Assembly (NCBI GenBank): GCA_002938045.1
Contig: PTLJ01000048.1
Coordinates: 1-8,737 of the forward strand
DNA from: Alphaproteobacteria bacterium MarineAlpha3_Bin4
Lineage (GTDB): Bacteria > Pseudomonadota > Alphaproteobacteria > Rhodospirillales > Casp-alpha2
Length of the DNA: 8,737 nt
Direction of reading: 5' to 3'
Notes under the pieces: generated by a model
Databases searched by the model: none
What the model saw: the letters and a program-made list of their open reading frames with translations, nothing else
What the model was told of the DNA's origin: nothing
Program-made: the position numbers and the translations under genes
Shown here: one piece after another, positions 1 through 7,000 of the stretch
Layout of the letters: every line of letters begins with the position of its first letter
Position numbering within the stretch: position 1 is the stretch's first letter

Positions 1-477
1 ATCGAGGAGGGGTTGTTGGTGCACGACCTCGGCGGTGACTACGGTGAGCGGCGCAGGATTATCGGCGAGACGATGGAGGAAGTCGGTCTTGAGCCGCACA
101 TGCAGGATCGTTATCCGCACGAGTTCTCCGGTGGGCAGCGGCAGCGGATCGCTATCGCTCGCGCCCTGGTCCTGAAGCCTAAATTCATCGTTCTCGACGA
201 GCCAACCAGCGCTCTCGACATGTCCGTTCAGGCGCAAATCGTCGAACTGCTCCGGGAACTACAGACTAAGCACAACCTCGCTTATCTTTTCATCAGCCAC
301 GACCTCAAGGTAGTCCGCGCTCTTGCTCATGAGATGCTCGTCCTGCATGACGGCAAGGTCGTCGAACAGGGCTTGGCGGAGGACGTGATCGTGAACCCTA
401 AAGAGCCATACACGCGTGCGCTGATGGCCGCTGCTTTCGAACTCAAGGCCGACGAAGCAGGCGTCGTCAGAACCTGA
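1..477 (+). CDS. yejF: ABC transporter ATP-binding protein, YejF / oligopeptide type (3' end only)
   Basis: This is the C-terminal part of an ATPase that powers an inner-membrane importer of the peptide/nickel family. The reading frame is open through base 1, so the start and the Walker A motif lie outside the window. Counting from base 1, the visible parts are the ABC signature FSGGQRQRIAIARAL (residues 42-56), Walker B FIVLDEPTSALD with Asp66 and Glu67 (62-73), and the H-switch His100 in FISHDL. A C-terminal segment containing NPKEPYTRALMAAAF follows, the oligopeptide-type tail that contacts or regulates these importers. The opening residues IEEGLLVH and the wording around Walker B resemble alphaproteobacterial YejF, a tandem-ATPase protein of the YejABEF system (microcin C and peptide uptake). 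If so, this is its second ATPase domain. The family call is firm. The yejF symbol is inference, because DppF or OppF paralogues are close and the first half is not visible. Confidence 0.85.
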   Translation: MEEGLLVHDLGGDYGERRRIIGETMEEVGLEPHMQDRYPHEFSGGQRQRIAIARALVLKPKFIVLDEPTSALDMSVQAQIVELLRELQTKHNLAYLFISHDLKVVRALAHEMLVLHDGKVVEQGLAEDVIVNPKEPYTRALMAAAFELKADEAGVVRT

Positions 478-497
478 GCGAAACTACGGACGGGCTT

Positions 498-1430
498 ATG
501 AAACTCCTCTTCATCTCCGCGGTCGACAAAGCTGAGGCTTGGCGCGAAGCGATGCTCAACGAGCTTCCCGAGCTGGAGTTTCGGGTCTGGCCGGACGAAG
601 CCGAACCGCGGGACGACGTCGATTACGCGCTCGTCTGGCGGCCGCCGCACGGCCTGCTCAAGACCTATCCGAACCTGAAGGCGATCCTGTCCTTGGGCGC
701 CGGCATCGACGGCATCGTCTGCGACCCGGAACTGCCGCGCCATCTGCCGATTGTGCGTCTGGTCGACCACTGCCTGACCGATGGGATGTCCGAATACGTC
801 ATCTATTGGGTTCTGCACTACCACCGCCATATGGGCAAGTATTCGCGCATGGTCGCCGACGGGAAATGGAGCAACCTGCCGCAGCACGACACCCGGCTCC
901 GGCGTGTCGGCATTCTCGGCCTCGGCGAACTCGGCGGAAACGCGGCGCGAAAGCTCGCCGCGCTTGGCTTCGACGTTGCCGGTTGGAGCCGCTCCGAGAA
1001 GGACATCCAAGGCGTCACCAGTTTCACCGGCCGCGACGCGCTTAAGCTATTCTTAGCCCGCACCGAAATCCTGGTTTGTCTCTTGCCGCTGACCGATAAG
1101 ACGGCCGGTATTATAAACGCCGAGACCATCGCCCAGCTGCCCCATGGTGCCTTTGTCATCAACTCGGCACGCGGCGGCCATGTGGTCGATGCCGAGCTGT
1201 TAGCAGCGCTCAATTCGGGCCATCTCGCCGGCGCCACCCTTGACGTCTTTCACAACGAGCCGCCACCGCCGGACCACCCATTCTGGAGCCATCCGAAAGT
1301 GGCCGTCACACCCCACATGGCGAGCTTGACCGTACCCCATTATGCGGCCGAGTACATCGCCATGAACATCCGCCGCATCACGGCCGGCGAGGTGCCTTTG
1401 AACGTCGTCGACCTCGACAAGGGTTACTAG
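498..1430 (+). CDS. ghrA: Glyoxylate/hydroxypyruvate reductase A-like D-2-hydroxyacid dehydrogenase
   Basis: A cytosolic NAD(P)H-dependent dehydrogenase of 310 aa, close to the usual length of GhrA. The family reduces glyoxylate to glycolate and hydroxypyruvate to D-glycerate. Visible signatures: a substrate-side loop SLGAGID (65-71); the Rossmann dinucleotide motif GLGELG (141-146) preceded by RRVGIL; the NSARG segment with the substrate-binding and catalytic Arg225; Glu254 in DVFHNEP; and the catalytic His273 in TPHMAS. The Arg-Glu-His set is therefore complete. The ATG at 498 has only a weak purine stretch upstream (GGACGGG). The gene begins 20 nt after the ABC ATPase stop, so it is probably the last gene of that operon. 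Its stop codon overlaps that of uppP on the other strand. Family membership is clear; the exact substrate, and the choice of GhrA over another 2-hydroxyacid dehydrogenase, rest on overall resemblance. Confidence 0.88.
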   Translation: MKLLFISAVDKAEAWREAMLNELPELEFRVWPDEAEPRDDVDYALVWRPPHGLLKTYPNLKAILSLGAGIDGIVCDPELPRHLPIVRLVDHCLTDGMSEYVIYWVLHYHRHMGKYSRMVADGKWSNLPQHDTRLRRVGILGLGELGGNAARKLAALGFDVAGWSRSEKDIQGVTSFTGRDALKLFLARTEILVCLLPLTDKTAGIINAETIAQLPHGAFVINSARGGHVVDAELLAALNSGHLAGATLDVFHNEPPPPDHPFWSHPKVAVTPHMASLTVPHYAAEYIAMNIRRITAGEVPLNVVDLDKGY

Positions 1431-2230
1431 TACCAGCCGTAGACAAGGCCGAGTACGGCGCCGCCGAAAAACAAGCGATAGACGACAAACGGCGTGAAGG
1501 TGGCGCGACGGAGCCAAGCCATCAACGCGGTGATGGCAATCAACGCCACGGTGAAGGCAAGCGCTGCGGCGAGGACGGCATCGCTGGTCAGGGCTGCGTT
1601 GCCGCTCCGCCACAACTCATAGCCCTTGAGCGCTCCGGCACCACTGATGGCAGGTATAGACAGCAGCAATGAAAACCGCGCCGCGTCGGTCCGCTCCATA
1701 CCAAGGATTCTTCCGGCCGTCATGGTGATGCCGGAGCGGCTGGTTCCAGGGATCAGGGCTAGGGCCTGGGCCAGGCCAATGACGATCGCATCGCCGTAGC
1801 GGAGATGCTCAACGCGCCGCAGTGTTAAGCCGATGCGGTCAGCGATGAGCAACAGCAACCCGAAGACGACGGTCGACCATCCGATCAACTCGAGGCCACG
1901 CAAGCCTCCCGGGTAATAGTGGTTGAGGCCGAGGCCTGCAGCAACCAAGGGTAGTGTGGCAATGATTATCCGGCCAGCCATGCGCGCGCCAGGGTCACGG
2001 CGCCCCTTGGCCGCTCGCCCGAGGCCGATTAGGATGGCCCATAGATCACCCCACAGGTAGAGAATCACGGCGCAGACGGTGCCAACATGCACGGCGACAT
2101 CCATGATCAGCCCCTGATCCGGCAGTTTGAGAGCCACCGAAATCAGCACCAAATGCCCGGACGAGCTAATGGGCAGGAACTCGGTGATCCCCTGAACTAG
2201 GGCAAGAACTGCTATATGTAGAAACGACAC
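1427..2230 (-). CDS. uppP: Undecaprenyl-diphosphatase UppP (BacA)
   Basis: An integral inner-membrane phosphatase of 267 aa that converts undecaprenyl diphosphate to undecaprenyl phosphate. This recycles the lipid carrier for peptidoglycan and other envelope polymers, and the enzyme is associated with bacitracin resistance. Both family motifs are present. The first is QGITEFLPISSSGH (13-26), the (E/Q)xxxE motif with Gln13 and Glu17, ending in His26. The second is PGTSRSG (161-167), with Ser164 and Arg165 matching the catalytic Ser-Arg of the E. coli enzyme. Several hydrophobic segments, for example around 50-70, 85-103, 116-130, 185-200 and 215-240, fit the multi-pass fold. The start is GTG at 2230, supported by AGGGGA seven bases upstream; an in-frame stop at 2258-2260 rules out a much longer protein. 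The gene is transcribed away from gltD and its stop overlaps the ghrA stop. Identification is secure. Confidence 0.95.
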   Translation of the reverse strand: MSFLHIAVLALVQGITEFLPISSSGHLVLISVALKLPDQGLIMDVAVHVGTVCAVILYLWGDLWAILIGLGRAAKGRRDPGARMAGRIIIATLPLVAAGLGLNHYYPGGLRGLELIGWSTVVFGLLLLIADRIGLTLRRVEHLRYGDAIVIGLAQALALIPGTSRSGITMTAGRILGMERTDAARFSLLLSIPAISGAGALKGYELWRSGNAALTSDAVLAAALAFTVALIAITALMAWLRRATFTPFVVYRLFFGGAVLGLVYGWY

Positions 2231-2237
2231 GTAACAT

Positions 2238-2243
2238 TCCCCT
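2238..2243 (-). promoter_or_regulatory. Ribosome binding site of uppP
   Basis: Read on the minus strand, AGGGGA lies seven bases before the GTG at 2230. It supports the GTG start. An ATG at 2235-2237 (minus strand) directly abuts this site and is out of frame, so it is not the uppP start. Confidence 0.6.
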
Positions 2244-2331
2244 AAATCATGTATTTTTTACACTATTTTTCACATGCTTCCCAGGGTTTGATTTAGTCTC
2301 ATTTCAGTCCTTTTTATGGAGATATTTTGGT

Positions 2332-2359
2332 TTGTGATAGCTACGCCCTGGTGTATAGT
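2332..2359 (+). promoter_or_regulatory. Candidate sigma-70-type promoter of gltDB
   Basis: TTGTGA (2332-2337) and TATAGT (2354-2359) are separated by 16 bases. The -10 matches the TATAAT consensus at five of six positions and the -35 matches TTGACA at four of six. Transcription would begin near 2366 and leave an untranslated leader of roughly 165 bases before the preferred gltD start at 2532. This is pattern matching only; an AT-rich region offers other candidates. Confidence 0.3.
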
Positions 2360-2364
2360 GCCTC

Positions 2365-2456
2365 GATAGCCATGGAGAGCTGGAAATAAAGTAAATAAGG
2401 CTGCCCTTTCTTAATTTTGCCTGCCGATTGAAGCATAGCTCCTGATGGCATCTATC
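2365..2456 (+). other. Possible long-range stem in the gltDB leader
   Basis: GATAGCCAT (2365-2373) can pair with ATGGC (2445-2449) and TATC (2453-2456), with a 3-base bulge (2450-2452). Further in, GAGCT (2377-2381) can pair with AGCTC (2437-2441). That gives about 14 base pairs in three blocks around a loop of about 55 bases. The stem would begin almost exactly at the transcription start implied by the candidate promoter. It may be chance: the stem is interrupted and I could not calculate a folding energy. Confidence 0.2.
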
Positions 2457-2513
2457 GTTTGACATCGACGGCGCTCAGCTAGCGACGACCGAATGAGGTG
2501 CAGACGATGCCTG

Positions 2514-2522
2514 GGAAGGGAG
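2514..2522 (+). promoter_or_regulatory. Ribosome binding site that decides the gltD start
   Basis: The purine block GGAAGGGAG ends nine bases before the ATG at 2532. The earlier in-frame ATG at 2493 has no comparable site. This favours 2532 as the real start. Confidence 0.55.
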
Positions 2523-2531
2523 TTTCGGGCC

Positions 2532-3998
2532 ATGCCCGACAGAATGCAGCAATTCTTGGAGATCGGGCACGAGATGCCTGCCAAGCGGCCGACCGACGAG
2601 CGGCGTCACGATTTCCTTGAGATCTATGGCGAATACGGCAACACTGGCTCGCGCCAGCAGGCGTCTCGCTGTGAGCAGTGCGGCATCCCATTCTGTCAAA
2701 TCCATTGCCCGCTACAAAACAACATACCCGACTGGTTGAAACTGGCCACCGAAGGTCGCCTCGCTGAGGCCTACGAGGTCTCCCAATCGACCAACACCTT
2801 TCCCGAGATCTGCGGTCGCATTTGTCCACAGGATCGACTTTGCGAGGGTTCCTGCGTCCTCGAGCAGTCACGGCATGGTACGGTCACGATCGGCGCCGTC
2901 GAGAAGCACATCACTGACATCGCCTGGCAGCGAGGTTGGGTCAAGCCTCCGGCCCCAGTCAGCGAGCTTGAATATTCGATCGGCATCATCGGCGGCGGGC
3001 CAGCCGGTCTAGCCGCCACCGATTCGCTACGAAGGCTAGGCTACCAGATTGACGTCTACGACCGCTACGACCGCATGGGCGGGCTCTTGATCTACGGTAT
3101 TCCGAACTTCAAGCTGGAAAAGTACGTTGTTTTACGCCGTACGCGGCTATTGCAGGAAAGCGGCGTCACATTTCATACCGACTTCGAAGTCGGCCGTGAC
3201 GCTTCTCTAGCCGAGTTGCGCGACAAGCACGACGCAATCCTCATAGCCACCGGCGTTTACAAGGCGCGCGACATCAGCCTGCCCGGTGCAGCGCTCAACG
3301 GCGTTTATGCGGCTATGACCTACCTCACAGCCAGCAACCGAAAGGGACTCGGCGACGTAGTACCTGAGTTCGACAGCGGTGAACTTAACGCCAAGGGCCG
3401 CAATGTCGTCGTCATCGGCGGTGGCGACACGGCAATGGACTGCGTGCGCACCGCGGTCCGGCAGGACGCCAAATCGGTCAAGTGCCTGTATCGCCGCGAC
3501 CGGGCCAACATGCCTGGCTCCATGCGCGATTTTGCCAACGCCGAGGAAGAGGGCGTTGAATTCCTTTGGCTTTCGACGCCTGAAGCATTTCTCGGCGACG
3601 ACCATGTCAGCGCCGTTCGTGCCTATCAGATGCACCTCGGCATGGCCGACTTCAGTGGCCGCCAGACGCCGGAGCCAATTCCCGATTCCAGTTTCACCGT
3701 TGACGCGGACATGGTTATCAAGGCCCTGGGCTTTGATCCCGAGGATATCCCTGGCCTGTTTGACGAGTCGGAACTGGCCGTCACTGAATGGGGCACCGTC
3801 AAGATTGAGGAGCCGTCCAAGATGACCCGCCTGCCCGGCGTCTTCGCCGCCGGCGACATCATGCGCGGCGCTTCGCTCGTGGTATGGGCCATCCGCGATG
3901 GCCGCGACGCCGCCGACGGCATTCACGAGTACTTGCAAATCCAACACCACACCAAGCTCGCGCGCGAAGTCCGGTCCAACCTGGCGGCGGTTTCCTAG
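2532..3998 (+). CDS. gltD: Glutamate synthase (NADPH) small subunit (beta, GltD)
   Basis: The electron-input subunit of cytosolic NADPH-GOGAT, 488 aa from the preferred start. It oxidises NADPH at FAD and passes electrons through [4Fe-4S] clusters to the large subunit. Two four-cysteine groups lie in the N-terminal domain: Cys47, 50, 55 and 59 (CEQCGIPFCQIHC) and Cys94, 98, 104 and 108 (CGRICPQDRLCEGSC). Next come the FAD-binding motif IGIIGGGPAGLAA (150-162) and the NADPH-binding motif VVVIGGGDTAMDC (292-304). The C-terminal motif GVFAAGDIMRGASLVVWAIRD (436-456) closes the FAD site. Length and layout match the family. An in-frame ATG at 2493 would add 13 residues, but it lacks a ribosome binding site and the extension is Arg/Cys-rich and unlike family N-termini. 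gltB follows after 8 bases, and no defects are visible. Related FAD/NADPH proteins such as NADPH-dependent ferredoxin-type oxidoreductases share the fold, but adjacency to gltB settles the call. Confidence 0.96.
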   Translation: MPDRMQQFLEIGHEMPAKRPTDERRHDFLEIYGEYGNTGSRQQASRCEQCGIPFCQIHCPLQNNIPDWLKLATEGRLAEAYEVSQSTNTFPEICGRICPQDRLCEGSCVLEQSRHGTVTIGAVEKHITDIAWQRGWVKPPAPVSELEYSIGIIGGGPAGLAATDSLRRLGYQIDVYDRYDRMGGLLIYGIPNFKLEKYVVLRRTRLLQESGVTFHTDFEVGRDASLAELRDKHDAILIATGVYKARDISLPGAALNGVYAAMTYLTASNRKGLGDVVPEFDSGELNAKGRNVVVIGGGDTAMDCVRTAVRQDAKSVKCLYRRDRANMPGSMRDFANAEEEGVEFLWLSTPEAFLGDDHVSAVRAYQMHLGMADFSGRQTPEPIPDSSFTVDADMVIKALGFDPEDIPGLFDESELAVTEWGTVKIEEPSKMTRLPGVFAAGDIMRGASLVVWAIRDGRDAADGIHEYLQIQHHTKLAREVRSNLAAVS

Positions 3999-4006
3999 GA
4001 GGAGGG
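3997..4006 (+). promoter_or_regulatory. Strong ribosome binding site of gltB, overlapping the gltD stop
   Basis: AGGAGGAGGG runs from inside the TAG stop of gltD (3996-3998) to the base before the gltB ATG at 4007. It is a near-perfect match to the anti-Shine-Dalgarno sequence, offering more than one register. It fixes the gltB start at 4007 although the frame stays open upstream to 3884. The overlap with the gltD stop points to translational coupling, which would balance the two subunits. Confidence 0.85.
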
Positions 4007-7000
4007 ATGACAATACACCCTTCGCAATCCGCTCGTGGCTTCGTCGACGACTGGCTCAGGAACGCCGACCATCTGGCCGAAAACGGACTCTACGACCCGA
4101 CTCATGAGGCTTCGTCATGCGGCGTCGGCTTAGTCGCCGCCATTGACGGCAAACCGAGCCGCCGCGTCGTTGAAGCCGGCATCGAAGCCCTCAAGTGTGT
4201 TTGGCATCGCGGTGCTGTCGACGCCGACGGCAAGACCGGTGATGGCGCTGGCATCCACGTGCAGATACCACAGGAGTTCTTCAAGCAGCACATCGTTGCC
4301 ACCGGCCACGAGCCGGGCAGCGAGCGCATCGCCGTCGGCATGGTATTTCTGCCCAAGACCGACCTCGGCGCCCAGGAGCGCTGCCGCTCGATTGTCGAGA
4401 CGGAAATTCTGAAAAGCGGCTATGTCATTTACGGCTGGCGCCAGGTGCCGATCGACGTCGAGGTGATCGGCGAGAAGGCTAATGCAACGCGGCCCGAGAT
4501 CGAGCAGATCATGATCGCCAACCCGGCAACCAGCGACAAGGGCGAGATGACCACCGAGGCGTTCGAGACCAACCTCTTCATCATCCGCCGGCGGATCGAG
4601 AAGCTGGTTCTCTCAAACCATATCACCGATTTCTACATGTGTTCGCTAAGCTGCCGATCGATCATCTACAAGGGTATGTTCCTAGCCGAACAGCTGACGG
4701 CTTTCTATCCGGACCTGCTTGACGAGTTCTTCGTTTCCAGTTTCGCCATCTATCATCAGCGCTATTCGACCAACACCTTCCCAACCTGGCGCCTAGCGCA
4801 ACCGTTCCGGATGCTCGCCCATAACGGAGAGATTAACACCCTGACGGGCAATGTGCGCTGGATGACGTCGCATGAACCGAAGATGGCGGCCGATGTATTC
4901 GGCGATGATATTGAAGACATCAAGCCGATAGTGCAGCCCGACAGTTCCGATTCGGCGGCCTTGGACGCCGTGTTCGAGGTATTATGCCGAGCCGGCCGCC
5001 CGGCGCCAGCGGCAAAGGTTCAAATGATCCCGGAATCGGTGAGCCAGAACGTGACCATGCCCAAGCATCACCAGGACCTGTTCGCCTATTGCTACAGTGT
5101 GCTTGAGCCATGGGACGGGCCGGCGGCGATCTGCGCTACCGACGGCCGCTGGGTGCTGGCCGGCATGGACCGTAACGGTCTCAGACCGATGCGCTTCTCG
5201 CGCACTGCCGACGGCCTGCTGGTCGCCGGCTCCGAGACCGGCATGGTCGAGATCCCAGAGTCCGAGATCGTTGAAAAAGGGCGCATCGATCCCGGCGGCA
5301 TGATCGCCATCGACCTCAAGGACGGGCGTTTCTATCACGACGGCGAACTCAAAGACCTGGTAGCCGCGCGCCAGCCGTTTACCGAATGGGTCAAGAGAAT
5401 CACCAAGCTCGACGACGTTATCAAGGCAGGGCCCGAGCAGAAGTCGCTTTTCGGCGCCGAGGAACTTCGCCGCCGCCAACATTGCTTGGGTCTGACGATG
5501 GAGGATACGGAGCTGATCCTCCAGCCGATGGCGGAGGAAGGCAAGGAGGCGACCGGATCGATGGGTGATGACGCTCCGTTGGCGGTGCTGTCGGAAACCT
5601 ATCGCGGACTTCATCAATTCTTCCGCCAGGCCTTCAGCCAAGTCACCAACCCGCCAATCGACAGTCTGCGTGAATGCCGGGTGATGTCGCTGAAGACCCG
5701 CCTCGGCAACCTCGGTAACATCCTCGAGGAGGCCCCCGGGCAATGCGACCTGTTGCAGCTTGAAACGCCGGTCCTGACCAGCTCCGCTTTCGACGCCCTG
5801 CAGGCGTATCTCGGCGACACGGCGGTTGAGATCGACTGCACTTTCCGCCCAGGTGACGGCCTCGGCGCACTCGGTACCGCCCTCGACCGCATCCGCAGCG
5901 AAGCCGAGGATGCCGTCCGCGGCGGCTGCATGCACCTGACCCTAAGCGACATGGCGGTGGGGCCAGATCGAGCCCCAATTCCAATGATTTTGGTCACTGG
6001 TGGCGTCCATTCCCACCTCGTGTCGCAGGAGCTACGCACATACACGTCGATCAACGTCCGTTCTGGCGAATGCTTGGATGTCCATTATTTTGCTGTTCTC
6101 ATCGGCGTTGGCGCAACCACAGTCAACGCCTACCTGGCTGAGGAGTCGATCCATGAACGCCACCGCCGAGGCCTGATCGGCGACTTACCGTTCGAGACCT
6201 GCATCCAAAACTACGTCGACGCTATCAACCAGGGTCTGCTCAAGGTCATGTCAAAGATGGGCATCAGCGTCATCAGCTCGTACCGGGGCGGTTATTGTTT
6301 CGAAGCGGTTGGCCTAAGCCGCGCCCTGGTCGCCGAGTTCTTTCCTGGTATGGCGTCGCGTATCTCCGGCATCGGCCTTTCTGGCATCAATTCCAAGGTC
6401 ACGGAAATGCACCGCCGCGCCTTCGCATCGGAAGCGGTACCGCTTACCGTCGGCGGCTTTTACCGTTACCGGGCGTTGGGCGAGCCGCACGGCCATGACG
6501 GCAAGCTGATCCACGTTCTCCAGAACGCTGTCAGTTCCGAATCATACTCCATCTACAAACGCTACAGCCAGGGTGTACGGGAGCTCGATCCGATTTTCCT
6601 GCGCGACCTTCTCGAATTCAAGCGCGAACGCGAACCGATCCCGGTCGAGGACGTCGAGAGCATCACCGAAATCCGCAAGCGCCTGGTCACACCGGGCATT
6701 TCCTTGGGAGCACTATCGCCCGAGGCGCACGAAACGTTGTCGATCGCCATGAACAGGATCGGCGCCAAGTCAGATTCCGGCGAGGGTGGTGAGGACCCGG
6801 CGCGCTACCAGCCGCGGCCCAACGGCGACAACCCGTCCTCGGCCATCAAGCAGGTCGCGTCTGCGCGTTTCGGCGTGACGGCGGAATACCTAAACAACTG
6901 CCGTGAGATCGAGATCAAGATTGCCCAGGGCGCCAAACCCGGCGAGGGCGGACAACTGCCTGGCCACAAGGTCTCGGATATGATTGCCGAAATACGCCAT

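Larger units (their letters stand above)
2231..2531. other. AT-rich divergent intergenic region between uppP and gltD
   Basis: About 300 bases without a convincing gene separate the divergent uppP and gltD. The part from about 2245 to 2460 is clearly richer in A and T than the flanking genes, with T-runs near 2253-2259, 2265-2270 and 2311-2315. The region must hold the promoters of both transcription units. A candidate plus-strand promoter (2332-2359) and a possible leader stem (2365-2456) are listed separately. For uppP I found no convincing -35/-10 pair, although the A/T-rich stretch at 2245-2275 is a plausible place for a -10. I did not recognise a riboswitch or an sRNA here. Confidence 0.7.

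Noticed and set aside
327..1010. Open frame of 227 codons on the minus strand across the ATPase and ghrA genes
   Set aside because: It spans two well-supported plus-strand genes and shows low-information composition, as expected for an antisense shadow.
2445..2463. Possible sigma-54 promoter (TGGCA followed by TTGAC)
   Set aside because: The GG-N10-GC core is not met: the position that should read GC reads TT.
2459..2464. Perfect TTGACA -35 hexamer before gltD
   Set aside because: At 16 to 18 bases downstream the sequence is GC-rich (AGCGACGAC) with no -10-like hexamer.
3884..4006. In-frame upstream extension of gltB by 41 codons
   Set aside because: It overlaps gltD, encodes Arg/Pro-rich sequence unlike any GltB, and the strong ribosome site at 3997-4006 points to 4007.
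3207..4013. Open frame of 268 codons on the minus strand over gltD
   Set aside because: It lies antisense to conserved GltD cofactor-binding regions and has no protein family features of its own.
4982..5935. Open frame of 317 codons on the minus strand inside gltB
   Set aside because: It is a GC-rich shadow of gltB, with no recognisable motif, and lies wholly antisense to conserved GltB coding sequence.
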